In this document: piece after piece, positions 18,593-27,112 of the stretch | Position numbering within the stretch: position 1 is the first letter of the stretch | Layout: every line of letters begins with the position of its first letter | NCBI RefSeq assembly: GCF_002078175.1 | Contig: NZ_MWFK01000002.1 | Coordinates: forward strand, 434,001 to 498,000 | Direction: 5' to 3' | DNA length: 64,000 nucleotides | Origin: Streptomyces sp. M41(2017) | GTDB taxonomy: Bacteria > Actinomycetota > Actinomycetes > Streptomycetales > Streptomycetaceae | Notes under the pieces: generated by a model | The model's database searches: none | Told to the model about the DNA's origin: nothing | What the model saw: only the letters and a program-made list of their open reading frames with translations | Position numbers and translations under genes: made by a program

Positions 18593-20064
18593 GGGATCAC
18601 CATTCCGGGGCCGTTGTCGCCGCTCAGGTTGAGTCCGAACAACGCCCTCGTCGCCGGTGCGCCGATGTCCGTCGGGTTCTCCGCGACCGACTTCGAGGCC
18701 GTCAGACCGGAGACCGCGCCGCGCAGCAGCCATATCGCGCCGCCGTTCACGACGGTCCCGAGGTCCTCCCCCGGCGCGCCCGCGACCAGGTCCGCCTTGC
18801 CGTCGCCCGTCACGTCGAGCAGCCGGGCCGAACCGCCGAACAGGTCGCCGGCCTCGGCGACGCCGGGTACGCCCGTCGTGTCCTGATGGAAGGCCTGCGC
18901 GCCCGTCCCGGTGAGCCCGCTCCTGCCTCCCTTGAGCACCACCACGGCGCCCGCCTTCTTCTTCGTGCCGATCGCCTCACCGGGGACCCCGACGGCCAGG
19001 TCGGGGTATCCGTCACCGTTCACGTCGCCCGCGCTGAGCCGCCCACCGAACTGGTCGCTCTTCTCACTCACCCCGGGCACGCCCGCCGTGTCCTGCGTGA
19101 TCGTCTTCGTCCGGGTCTGGCTGGGGCCGGCAGGTGAGCCGTAGTAGATCTTGACGCTGCCGGGATCCTCCTCGTTCTCGGTGTCGCCGTTGGGGAAGAT
19201 CCGGGTGGCGAGGTCGGCGTAGCCGTCCTGGTCGAAGTCGGCGACCGCGGTGCTGGACGAGGAGGTCAGCCGCTGCGGGACCGTCGACAGGCCGTCCTTG
19301 GTGCCGAGCCAGAGCTTGCCGCCCTCGGCGTGGTTCTCGTAGACGTAGAAGGTCGCGAGGTCCTCGATGCCGTCGCCGTTGAAGTCGCCCGCGGCGGTGG
19401 AGTCGATGGTGTTGTCGGTGCTGTACACCTGCAGGCGCTGCTCACGGGCCGGGGCGCCGTCGCGGCCGAGCGGACCGTAGAGCACGTCGTGGAAGTCGTA
19501 CGCGTCTTCGCTGTTGCCCATGAACAGGTCGACGTGCCCGTCGCTGTCGAAGTCGCCCGCGGTGATGTCATCGCCGACCTGGGCGTTGGCCGGCGCGCTG
19601 ACGCGGACCGCGCCCTCGCCGGAGATGCCGGCCTTGCGGCCCCACAGGACGATCACGGATCCGCTGACGTTGGTCTCCGGCTGGTAGTCGCGGGTGACGA
19701 CGGCCAGATCGGTCAGGCCGTCGCCGTCCAGGTCGCGAGGGATCATCGCGTAGCCGAAGACCTCGTTGTCGCCGGAGTCACCGGGCACGCCGGGGGTGTC
19801 CTGATCGATGACCGTGGTGCGCGCGGGGTCGAGGCCCTTCGCCGAGCCGTAGCTGATCGTGATGTAGCCGGCCCATGTATGGCCACCGACCTTGGCGCCG
19901 GGCGCCGCGACGGCGATGTCCTGGTAGCCGTCGCCGTCGAAGTCCTCGCGCACGGTGGTGGCACGGTCCTTCGCGGACGCGGTGCCCGCGACGATCGGCA
20001 CGCTGAACGACCCGATCAGGGCGGCGGCCACGGCGGTCGATATGGCGGGTCGGCGGATGCCCAC
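18589..20064 (-). CDS. Secreted FG-GAP / VCBS repeat protein (integrin alpha-like propeller)
   Basis: A 491-residue exported protein: signal peptide with core STAVAAALIGSFSVPIVAG and a site near TASA, then seven FG-GAP-type repeats with calcium-binding loops (DFDGDGYQDIAV, DLDGDGLTDLAV, DFDSDGHVDLF, DFNGDGIEDLA, DFDQDGYADLA, DVNGDGYPDLAV, DVTGDGKADLV). The fold should be a seven-bladed propeller resembling integrin alpha N-termini. In Streptomyces such proteins are extracellular, with adhesion or binding roles proposed. GTG at 20064 was chosen because AAGGAGG lies five bases upstream. It is convergent with tetR with overlapping stops. Confidence 0.9.
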   Translation of the reverse strand: MGIRRPAISTAVAAALIGSFSVPIVAGTASAKDRATTVREDFDGDGYQDIAVAAPGAKVGGHTWAGYITISYGSAKGLDPARTTVIDQDTPGVPGDSGDNEVFGYAMIPRDLDGDGLTDLAVVTRDYQPETNVSGSVIVLWGRKAGISGEGAVRVSAPANAQVGDDITAGDFDSDGHVDLFMGNSEDAYDFHDVLYGPLGRDGAPAREQRLQVYSTDNTIDSTAAGDFNGDGIEDLATFYVYENHAEGGKLWLGTKDGLSTVPQRLTSSSSTAVADFDQDGYADLATRIFPNGDTENEEDPGSVKIYYGSPAGPSQTRTKTITQDTAGVPGVSEKSDQFGGRLSAGDVNGDGYPDLAVGVPGEAIGTKKKAGAVVVLKGGRSGLTGTGAQAFHQDTTGVPGVAEAGDLFGGSARLLDVTGDGKADLVAGAPGEDLGTVVNGGAIWLLRGAVSGLTASKSVAENPTDIGAPATRALFGLNLSGDNGPGMVIP

Positions 20065-20264
20065 GGTTCCTCCTTGGAGCGCGAGCGACATCGAGACGCG
20101 TGCGCGCGGTGGTGATTCACCTCTGAGACACCCGGAAACGGCCGATGGTTGTGCGCTGAACGGCACTTGAACGGACGGACGGCGGGAGGTGCACGACACG
20201 CACCTGACGACGCGCCTCCGGGAACCGCGCGTGGGTCAGGTGCGGAACCGTCTCCACAGCGCGG

Positions 20265-21221
20265 TCACGTCGCGAGCGGCGGCCCCGGGGGCCGGTGGGG
20301 CGGCACGAGGACCACCTTGCCGCGGTTGCGGCGCTGTTCGACGAGGGCGTGGGCCCGGGCGGCCTCGGCGAGGGGGATCTCCTCGTGCACGGCGACACGC
20401 AGGGCGCCCGCTTCGTACATCCGCCACTGTTCGCGGAGCCGTCGGTCGTACAGTTCGGGCCTGCCGACGGCGATGGCACGTATCTGGAAACCGATCACCG
20501 AAGCGCCACGGGCGAGGAGTTCACAGGCCTCCACCATGCCCCCGCCGGAACTGAAGGCCACCAGCCGGCCGCCCGTCGCCAGAGCTTGCACAGCGGGGCC
20601 GAGAAGGTCGCCGCCGACTCCGTCGAGGATCACGTCGTACGGGCCACCCCAGTCGGAGTCCCCGTACAGAACGACCTCGTCGGCGCCCAAGTCCCGCAGG
20701 AAGTCGGCCTTGTCGGCGCTGCTGACGGCGGCCACGACGCGTCCGGCCACGCCGGCCTTGGCGTACTGGACGGCGAGCACGCCCACCCCACTGGCGGCCG
20801 CCGTCACCAGGACCGACTCCCCGGGCCGCACGTGCGCGGCCTCGTAGGCGCCGCACCCGACCATCCCGCTGCGGACCAGCGCGACGGCCTCGACGGCTCC
20901 GGCGCCGTCCGGGATCCGGGAGGCCATCGCGATGTTCAGTACCGCGAACTCGGCGTAGGCGTCGGCGAAGCACAGTCCGGTGACGCGGTCTCCGACGGCG
21001 AAGGAAGTGACCCCGTCACCGAGCGCGGTGATCTCCCCGGCGACCTCTCCGCCGAGGGTGACCGGCTCTTCGGCGTCCCGGAGCCTGCGCACGGCGGGCA
21101 GGGTCACGCCGATGGCCCGGGTCCGGATCAGCACTTCCCCGGTTCCCGGTTCGGGAAGGCCGACCTCTTCGGCGACCAACGCGGCGGGCCGACCGTCGGC
21201 CTCGTGGCGAATCCGCAGCAC
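20265..21221 (-). CDS. MDR zinc-independent oxidoreductase (quinone reductase-like)
   Basis: A 318-residue medium-chain dehydrogenase/reductase with the N-terminal PEPGTGEVLIRTRAIGVTLP motif, a second segment GGEVAGEITALGDGV, and nucleotide-binding AASGVGVLAVQYAKA near residue 150. The zinc ligand Cys cluster is absent. The C-terminus has EEIPLAEAARAHALVEQRRN, typical of the family. Start GTG 21221 has GGGAGG seven bases upstream. It is divergent from a MarR-type gene, the usual arrangement for stress-inducible reductases. Substrate not determinable. Confidence 0.9.
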   Translation of the reverse strand: MLRIRHEADGRPAALVAEEVGLPEPGTGEVLIRTRAIGVTLPAVRRLRDAEEPVTLGGEVAGEITALGDGVTSFAVGDRVTGLCFADAYAEFAVLNIAMASRIPDGAGAVEAVALVRSGMVGCGAYEAAHVRPGESVLVTAAASGVGVLAVQYAKAGVAGRVVAAVSSADKADFLRDLGADEVVLYGDSDWGGPYDVILDGVGGDLLGPAVQALATGGRLVAFSSGGGMVEACELLARGASVIGFQIRAIAVGRPELYDRRLREQWRMYEAGALRVAVHEEIPLAEAARAHALVEQRRNRGKVVLVPPHRPPGPPLAT

Positions 21222-21307
21222 AAGAACCTCCCTCTCCGTTCATGGGAGGCCCCAACGATACGGGAAGTCATGGGGAGTTCCAATGAATTCGGGGATAGGG
21301 TGAGCGC

Positions 21308-21739
21308 ATGACCGCAGCCCTTGAGCGCATCCAGTCCCTGCCGAGCTGGCTCGTCGGCCGCGTCGCGGCGCGTGCCCGCGGTCTGGTCGCCGCGGCCCTC
21401 GCCACCGAAGGGCTGAAGCTCATGCATCACGCGGTGCTGGCGGCGAGTTCCGAGTACGGGCCGCTCGCACAGGCCGAGTTGGGCCGCCGGGTCGCCGTCG
21501 ACCCCAAGGACGTGGTCGGCATCCTCAACGACCTCCAGCGGGCGGGACTCGTGCTGCGCGCCCCTGATCCGGACGACCGCCGCAAGAACGCCGTCACGAT
21601 CACACCGGAGGGCGCGGACGTCCTCACCCGCTGTGCGGCGCTGGCCGAAGCGGCCAACGCCGAACTGCTGGCACCGCTCACGCCCGACGAACAGGGCCAG
21701 TTGACGGCCCTCCTCACACGGCTTCACGAAGCCCCGTAG
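21308..21739 (+). CDS. MarR family transcriptional regulator
   Basis: A 143-residue winged-helix dimer. The recognition region is QAELGRRVAVDPKDVVGILNDLQ, followed by the wing RAPDPDDRRKNAVTIT, which carries the DxRxxxV/ALT-like MarR signature. The C-terminal helix would form the dimer. It is divergent from the MDR oxidoreductase with an 86-base spacer that must hold both promoters; no clear palindrome was seen in it. The probable role is a ligand-released repressor of the reductase. Confidence 0.92.
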   Translation: MTAALERIQSLPSWLVGRVAARARGLVAAALATEGLKLMHHAVLAASSEYGPLAQAELGRRVAVDPKDVVGILNDLQRAGLVLRAPDPDDRRKNAVTITPEGADVLTRCAALAEAANAELLAPLTPDEQGQLTALLTRLHEAP

Positions 21740-21834
21740 ACACGGCCTGCCGGGACGGCGGAGTGCGGGCCGCGCACCCCGGCCCTCCTTCCTGCGGCCG
21801 AGCCGTCACCGGGGCGCCGTGGCCGGCCCTGCCG

Positions 21835-21856
21835 CCGGCGACGGCACCGTCGCCGG
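21835..21856. terminator. Stem-loop between convergent genes
   Basis: CCGGCGACGG and CCGTCGCCGG form a perfect 10-bp stem with a 2-base loop. It lies between the convergent MarR and phosphotransferase genes, 9 bases past the latter's stop. Confidence 0.6.
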
Positions 21857-21864
21857 GGCGGTGC

Positions 21865-22668
21865 TCAGTCCGACAGTTCCCGCAGCAGTCGGTAGTGGCG
21901 GATCCGTTCCCGGTCCGGCTCGACGCCATAGGCTTCGAGCAGCGGCTCTTCCCATCCCGGGCCGTAGTTCCACCGCGTGCTCCAAGTGGCCACGGCGAGG
22001 TCGGCCCAGCGGTCGGCGACTCCGAGCGTCCCGAGGTCGACGTGTCCGGTCCACGTGCCGTCGTCACCGACCAGGGTGTTGGGAGCGCAGGCATCGCCGT
22101 GGCAGACGACGAGCCGGTCGACGGGCGGGATGGCGGCGAGGACGTCGAGGGCGCGCTCGACGGTGCCGATGTGCCGGTGGTCGTGATGCCAGTCGGTCGG
22201 GTGGATCCGACCCGCCGCCGCCCGTGACCGCGCGCTCTGCAGGCGCCGCCCGGCCGACCAGTCGAACGGACAGTCCGCCACGGGCAGTGCGTCGTGAAGC
22301 GCGCGCAGCCCGGCGCCGATCGCGCGTACCGCGGTGCCCGGGTCGCGCTTCCAGTGGTCATCGACCGCCATCCGTCCGGGCAGCCCCCGGGTGACGATCC
22401 AGGTTCCTGTCCCGTCGGCGCCCTCGTCGAGCACCCGCGGCACGGTGGTGTACCGCACCGCCCAGCGCAGACGTGCCGCCTCGGCCGCGGGGTCGATGCC
22501 GCTGCCGGTGGGCGTCCACTTCACGAACTGCCGGATGTCACCCACGCCGACCTGGAACGTCAGCCCGCCGACCTCGTTCTCCCAGACCGCTCGTACGGGC
22601 CGGCCTGCCGCGAGCGCGGTGACGATCGGGGGAGGCTCGACGGGTCCCTGGGGTGCGGTGGCGATCAT
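21865..22668 (-). CDS. APH(3')-like aminoglycoside/small-molecule phosphotransferase
   Basis: A 267-residue kinase-fold protein, the normal length of APH(3') enzymes. It has the Brenner motif CHGDACAPNTL with catalytic Asp near residue 187, the Mg-binding HVDLGTLGVADRW near 208, and WIVTRGLPGRMA in the hinge. APH(3') enzymes phosphorylate the 3'-OH of aminoglycosides using ATP. In Streptomyces many homologues have unknown substrates, so resistance is possible but not shown. ATG at 22668 was preferred over an upstream extension that lacks family similarity. Confidence 0.85.
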   Translation of the reverse strand: MIATAPQGPVEPPPIVTALAAGRPVRAVWENEVGGLTFQVGVGDIRQFVKWTPTGSGIDPAAEAARLRWAVRYTTVPRVLDEGADGTGTWIVTRGLPGRMAVDDHWKRDPGTAVRAIGAGLRALHDALPVADCPFDWSAGRRLQSARSRAAAGRIHPTDWHHDHRHIGTVERALDVLAAIPPVDRLVVCHGDACAPNTLVGDDGTWTGHVDLGTLGVADRWADLAVATWSTRWNYGPGWEEPLLEAYGVEPDRERIRHYRLLRELSD

Positions 22669-22889
22669 GCGCTCATTCTCGCCGGGCGGGTTGCCGGGGG
22701 CCGAGCGATTGCAGGCGTTGCGGGACGGCGGCGGGACGTCACGTGCCCCAGCGCGACCCTCCTGTGCGCCGCCTCTGAATTCCTTCCCGCTCGACTGAGT
22801 CAGAGGCGCTCCGCATGCGTACTCCACGACGTCCGCCCCCACCAGGGACGACAACAGATCGGCGGACAAGCCAACGGGTAGGAGAAACG

Positions 22890-23645
22890 GTGCAGCGCTC
22901 GCGGAATGTGATCGGAACCCTCTTTGTGGGCGGCGCTCTCACTCTGACACTCGCCGCCCTCGCGTACCCGGCGATGCTCGGTCTGGACACCGTGTCGACC
23001 TCGAACGACCGGATCATCGCCAACACGCAATGGGGCCCGCTGACGGAGGGTGAGCGGGACTTCGTGGTCAAGGTCCGCGCGGCCGGCCTGTGGGAGCACC
23101 CCCTCGGCCAGATCGGACTGCAGAAGGGGCAGAGCAAGGCAGTCAAGATCGCGAGCCAGCACCTCGTGGACGGGCACGCGGCCCTGGACACCAGTTGCCG
23201 CAAGATCGCTCCGATGCTGAACATCACGCTGCCCAACGTGGCGAGCCCCCAACAGGAAGGGTTCGTCACCCAGCTCAAGGGAGAGTCGGGGCGGCAGTTC
23301 GACGTCGACTTCGCCAACATCCTGCGGATGACGCACGGTTCGATCTTCAACACGATCGCCAAGGTGCGCTCGACCACCAAGAACACGCTGATCCGCGCCC
23401 TGGCCGATCAGGCGAACAACACGGTGCTCGACCACATCACCGTGATGGAGAAGACGGGCCTCATCGACTTCGACACCACGGTCTTCAACCAGACCACCCC
23501 GCCCAAGCTGCCGCAGTCCGACATGACCCCACCGGCTCCGGCACCCGGCCAGCCCCAGGTCGTCCTCAGCCCGCCGCCCAACCCGACGTCCACGCCGCTC
23601 GACCTCAACGCCGCCGTCAACGGCGGCAAGCCGACCATCGGCTGA
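22890..23645 (+). CDS. DUF4142 domain exported protein
   Basis: A 251-residue protein with an N-terminal membrane/signal segment (VIGTLFVGGALTLTLAALAY) and a ferritin-like DUF4142 helical domain (about 60-200: DFVVKVRAAGLWEHPLGQIG, then KAVKIASQHLVDGHAALD). The C-terminal tail is Pro-rich and disordered. The GTG at 22890 has AGGAG five to six bases upstream and was chosen over ATG 22815, whose extension is Arg/Pro-rich. DUF4142 proteins are extracytoplasmic with no established activity. It ends before a perfect palindrome shared with the convergent histone-like gene. Confidence 0.85.
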   Translation: MQRSRNVIGTLFVGGALTLTLAALAYPAMLGLDTVSTSNDRIIANTQWGPLTEGERDFVVKVRAAGLWEHPLGQIGLQKGQSKAVKIASQHLVDGHAALDTSCRKIAPMLNITLPNVASPQQEGFVTQLKGESGRQFDVDFANILRMTHGSIFNTIAKVRSTTKNTLIRALADQANNTVLDHITVMEKTGLIDFDTTVFNQTTPPKLPQSDMTPPAPAPGQPQVVLSPPPNPTSTPLDLNAAVNGGKPTIG

Positions 23646-23825
23646 CCGTTCTGCGGCGTCGAGGTGCGGGTCGGACGTCAGGCCATCGGGGAGTCGACCT
23701 GGTGGTCGGCGGGGTCCGTCGGCGACGGCCGCCGGTCGGGTCGCCGATCGCGCCGTCAGCGAAGCCGCCGTCCTCGGGCCCCAACGCGTCGACGGTCGGC
23801 ACCGGCGGGCCGCCGAACGCGGCCG

Positions 23826-23855
23826 AGGCCTCATCAACCGCGGTTGATGAGGCCT
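23826..23855. terminator. Perfect 30-nt palindrome, bidirectional terminator
   Basis: A perfect 15-bp inverted repeat with no spacer, centred at 23840/23841, in the 296-base gap between convergent genes. It is a probable terminator for both. The rest of the gap holds nothing recognisable. Confidence 0.75.
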
Positions 23856-23941
23856 CCCGTGCGCAAGGGCGCGTCGTCGGCTGTCGTCCCTCGGCCGCTC
23901 GCCGGGAATCGGCGGCAGGCCACGAGGACACGACCGCCCCG

Positions 23942-24337
23942 CTACTTCAGCGCGTGCGCCGCGGCCTGGGCGAGGGTGCTCGCCGCCTCGGAACGCTCCG
24001 CCTTGGTCGACTTCTTGTCGGCGAGGACCTTGGCGGCAGCGGTGAGCACCTTCTTGCCGGGCCGCCGCGCGGACGTACCCGGAGCCTGGGCCAGGGCGCT
24101 GGCCGCGGCGCTCTTCTCGGCCTTCGACCGCTTCTTGGCCCGCACGGTCTTGCCCGCTGCGGAGGCCGGAGCGGACTTGGTGGACTTGGCGCCTGCCGAG
24201 CCCGCCTTGCCGGAGGTCTGCGACAGTGCGCTCGCGGCGGCGGTCCTGCTGCTCTTCGACGTGCCACCCTTGGCGGTACGGCCTGCCGCCGAGGCGGCCT
24301 TCGGGTGCGTCGTGCCGGATGCCTTCGTCTTCGCCAT
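23942..24337 (-). CDS. Lys/Ala-rich histone H1-like protein
   Basis: A 131-residue basic, low-complexity protein built of Ala, Lys, Ser and Thr with no hydrophobic core. It contains three copies of a roughly 15-residue unit: SRTAAASALSQTSGK, AEKSAAASALAQAPG and AERSEAASTLAQAA, alternating with Lys-rich linkers (VRAKKRSK, ADKKSTK). Such composition is typical of bacterial H1-like nucleoid proteins that bind DNA through charge. The ATG at 24337 was chosen because GGAGAGC precedes it. DNA binding is inferred from composition only. Confidence 0.75.
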   Translation of the reverse strand: MAKTKASGTTHPKAASAAGRTAKGGTSKSSRTAAASALSQTSGKAGSAGAKSTKSAPASAAGKTVRAKKRSKAEKSAAASALAQAPGTSARRPGKKVLTAAAKVLADKKSTKAERSEAASTLAQAAAHALK

Positions 24338-24469
24338 GGCGCTCTCCATGCTCGTCCGTCGGTTGTCGTTCCGGCCGAGTACCCCAACTTCCCTGCCTGG
24401 AACGGCTGGAGGCCGGACGATCCGGCGGACGGGCACCGCGCGCACAGGCTCCGCCGCCGCGGGCCGCCC

Positions 24470-26281
24470 CTATCCGCGGTGCCCGGGGGCAAGCGGGGTG
24501 CCGGCCCTGCGGACGACGTCGGCGATCCAGGCCATGGCCTCGGGCACGTCGTAGTTGCCGGCGTGCGGCTGGTTCCAGGCGAGCTGGTAGTTCACGTCCT
24601 TGACCTGCTTGTCCGCTTCGAGGGCACGGTCGAGGTTGAGGGAGACGGTGAACGCGGTGTCCCGGTCGCGGGTGCCGTTGCGGACATACCAGTTCGGCGC
24701 GGTGTCGGCGCCCGTGCCGACGAAGTCCATCGGGTCGATCAGGTGGACCTGGTCGTCGACCGTCGTGCTCTTCCTGCCGGTGTACTGGTCCCACGTCAGC
24801 CCGGTATCGTCGATGCCGCTTCCGTCGCCGGCGACGTTGTTGTGATTCCAGCTGTACTCGGTGTAGTTCATGTACTTCTGGGTCGGCGGCCCGAAGAGGT
24901 TGGTCTCGGTGCCGCTGGTGGTGTTGCCGTTGACGCCCACGGCGTCGAAGGCGGGTGTCGTCTTGAGAGTGGCCTGCCTGGCGACGAACGCGAGGTACTT
25001 CGTCATGTCGACGGAGAGCACCTTGTCGGTGGTGTTGTCCGTGTCGATCCAGTCGTTCACGTACGACTTCGTGGTGGGCGGGCCGCCGGGGCCGCCGGAC
25101 TGGATCTCGAAAGAGCCGCCCAGAGGTGGGATCGTGTTGGCGGGATCGGCCTTCAGGTAGGCCTCCGCCGAGCGGACGACCTCCTGCCTGATCGTGTCCA
25201 GCAGGTTCGCCGCGGTGAGCCGGGAGCCGTCGGGGTTGCGCAGCCCGAGGCTCTTCTCGTACGCGGGAAACCGGGCCGCGATCGCGGCCGCGTCCGCCGG
25301 GGAGGGGTTCTCGCCGGTGGTGTCGCGGGTGGCGAGGATGTTGTACAGCCACTCATAGGCGCTGTCGGCGTTGCCCAGGTCGGTGATCGGGCAGTACGCG
25401 TTGACCGCGAAGACGTCGTCGCGCAGCGTGCTGTGCCCCTGTGCGTCGATGCCTGCCGCGCCGGTCGCGGCAAGGTAGGGGTTGTACTCAGCGCTGTTGC
25501 CCGACGCGCCGAGGATCGACGCCAGTGCGCCGCCGCCACTGGTGCCGTTCACGACGATGCGCTCGGCGCTGCCGGGCATGGCCGCGTCGTTGAGGCGGAG
25601 GTAGCGGACGGCGGCCTTCGCGTCGACCACCGCGGCAGGGGCCTTGCCGGGAGACGTGCCGTCGGCACCGACGAGTCCTCTGCTGCGGTTGGCGATGTCG
25701 GCGTAGACATAGCCGGCCTTCAGCGCGGCGCCGACGTTGCTCGTCGCACTGGTGTAGGAGCCGCCGTCGGTGACGCCGGCCTTGATGTAACTGGCCATCC
25801 AGCCGCTGTTGTTCACCGCGAAGTAGATCGGGGCCCGCTGGTCGCCGAAGGCGCTTTCGGGGACGAACACGTTCATGCTCTGGTAGCCGCAGGCCGTGTT
25901 GGGGATCGTGGTGCTTCCGCCGCCGGGACCGCCGGGCTGCTGCGCGGCCGCGGCGACCGGGTTCGCGACGTAGCAGATCTCCTTGTACCACCGCACGTTC
26001 ATCGGCCGGCCGTCGACCGAGACGGTGATCGTCGTGTAGGCGGCAGAGTCGAAGGCGAGCGCGGCGTCCTGCGGGTCCGCGCCTTTGGCACTCCCCCGCG
26101 AGGGGCCCGCTCCGGTGCCTGCCGCGGCGAACGAGGCCGGCACGGGGCCGGAGGCGAGCGCGAGGGCACCGGCGATGGCCACGGCCCTCAGGAGGTCTCT
26201 GCGGATCGCGGGGTGTCCCTCGCGCCTGGCCGTCGCTCGGGTCAGTCCGTCGCGTCCGAAGGACGCGGAGGGCCGCTGCAT
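24470..26281 (-). CDS. Secreted subtype-B tannase-like esterase
   Basis: A 603-residue alpha/beta hydrolase with a signal peptide (LRAVAIAGALALASG, then ASFAAAG). The nucleophile motif is VNGTSGGGALASILGASGN with Ser near residue 245. The putative acid lies in VRNGTRDRDTAF near 540 and the base His in NQPHAGNYDVPEAM near 573, matching the triad order of subtype-B tannases and feruloyl esterases, which cleave galloyl or phenolic esters of plant polymers. A Gly-rich loop (QQPGGPGGG) sits near residue 110. ATG at 26281 follows GGGGAGACC. Two AT-rich palindromes upstream suggest repressor control. The exact ester substrate is not determinable. Confidence 0.8.
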   Translation of the reverse strand: MQRPSASFGRDGLTRATARREGHPAIRRDLLRAVAIAGALALASGPVPASFAAAGTGAGPSRGSAKGADPQDAALAFDSAAYTTITVSVDGRPMNVRWYKEICYVANPVAAAAQQPGGPGGGSTTIPNTACGYQSMNVFVPESAFGDQRAPIYFAVNNSGWMASYIKAGVTDGGSYTSATSNVGAALKAGYVYADIANRSRGLVGADGTSPGKAPAAVVDAKAAVRYLRLNDAAMPGSAERIVVNGTSGGGALASILGASGNSAEYNPYLAATGAAGIDAQGHSTLRDDVFAVNAYCPITDLGNADSAYEWLYNILATRDTTGENPSPADAAAIAARFPAYEKSLGLRNPDGSRLTAANLLDTIRQEVVRSAEAYLKADPANTIPPLGGSFEIQSGGPGGPPTTKSYVNDWIDTDNTTDKVLSVDMTKYLAFVARQATLKTTPAFDAVGVNGNTTSGTETNLFGPPTQKYMNYTEYSWNHNNVAGDGSGIDDTGLTWDQYTGRKSTTVDDQVHLIDPMDFVGTGADTAPNWYVRNGTRDRDTAFTVSLNLDRALEADKQVKDVNYQLAWNQPHAGNYDVPEAMAWIADVVRRAGTPLAPGHRG

Positions 26282-26354
26282 GGAGGTCTCCCCTCGTTGG
26301 GCACCAAGTGCTCCGCCGACGCCTTGGGGGTCAAGGCCTGAGGGACGCTACAAG

Positions 26355-26396
26355 ATTGTCAACAATATGCCTAGCGATCCATCCGACAATATTGCC
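26355..26396. promoter_or_regulatory. Paired AT-rich operators upstream of the tannase-like gene
   Basis: ATTGTcaACAAT (26355-26366) and GACAATATTGCC (26385-26396, core CAATATTG) lie about 75-115 bases before the start in an otherwise GC-rich region. They resemble GntR/TetR-type half-sites. A TTGTCG/TATTGT promoter-like pair on the minus strand overlaps them. Confidence 0.5.
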
Positions 26397-26533
26397 AACG
26401 TTTACTTCCGCAGACCTGCCCCGCGGATCTCGGCCGGCGGGGAACCCTGTCGGCGGGAAGTGCCCGACGCGAGGGCCGGTCGATCGGTCCGCACGTCTTG
26501 ATCGTTGCCGGGACCACTGATTGATTGGTCGGC

Positions 26534-27112
26534 ATGACCGACCTAGGCCCCCTCGCCCGGCCACCGGCCCCGATCAGGACCGGGCGGCTCGTCCTCCGCG
26601 AACCCGAGGCCCGGGACCGCGCGACGTTCATCGAGCTGCTCTCGTCGCCCGAGGTGCACACCTACCTCGGCGGCCCCCGGCAACGTGACGAACTGGAAGG
26701 CGAGTTGCCGAAGGTTCCCGTGCGATGGCCCGGGAGCTTCGTCGTGGAGCTCGACGGGGCGATGATCGGCCAGATCCTGCTCAGGAGAGCGACGGGCCAT
26801 CGCCGTCCCGCCGCCGCGGGAAAGGTCGATCTCGGCTATCTGTTCCTGCCTCGGGTGTGGGGATCCGGATACGCCTCCGAGGCGTGCGCGGCGGCACTCG
26901 GCTGGATCGCGGACGTCCTTCCCGGCGAACCGGTGGTGCTCACCACCCAGACCGCCAACCTCGGCTCGATGCGTCTCGCGGCGAAGCTGGGCTTCGCCGA
27001 GGTGGAGCGGTTCGAGGCCTGGGGCGCCGAGCAGTGGCTGGGCATGCGGTCCCCGCTCGCACCTACTTGCGGAGGAATCCCGTGTAGTTGTGCTGCTCGA
27101 CCTGGCTGTTGA
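26534..27112 (+). CDS. GNAT family N-acetyltransferase
   Basis: A 192-residue acetyl-CoA-dependent acyltransferase of the RimJ/RimL type. It begins with IRTGRLVLREPEARDRATF, has the beta-4 segment VDLGYLFLPRVWGSGYASEA with the acetyl-CoA binding loop RxxGxG/A in variant form (RVWGSGYA), and ends with NLGSMRLAAKLGFAEVERFE, typical of this subfamily. No ribosome binding site is obvious before ATG 26534. The last 50 bases run into the 3' end of the convergent secY gene, giving a Cys-rich tail that is probably not functional. Substrate unknown. Confidence 0.85.
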   Translation: MTDLGPLARPPAPIRTGRLVLREPEARDRATFIELLSSPEVHTYLGGPRQRDELEGELPKVPVRWPGSFVVELDGAMIGQILLRRATGHRRPAAAGKVDLGYLFLPRVWGSGYASEACAAALGWIADVLPGEPVVLTTQTANLGSMRLAAKLGFAEVERFEAWGAEQWLGMRSPLAPTCGGIPCSCAARPGC

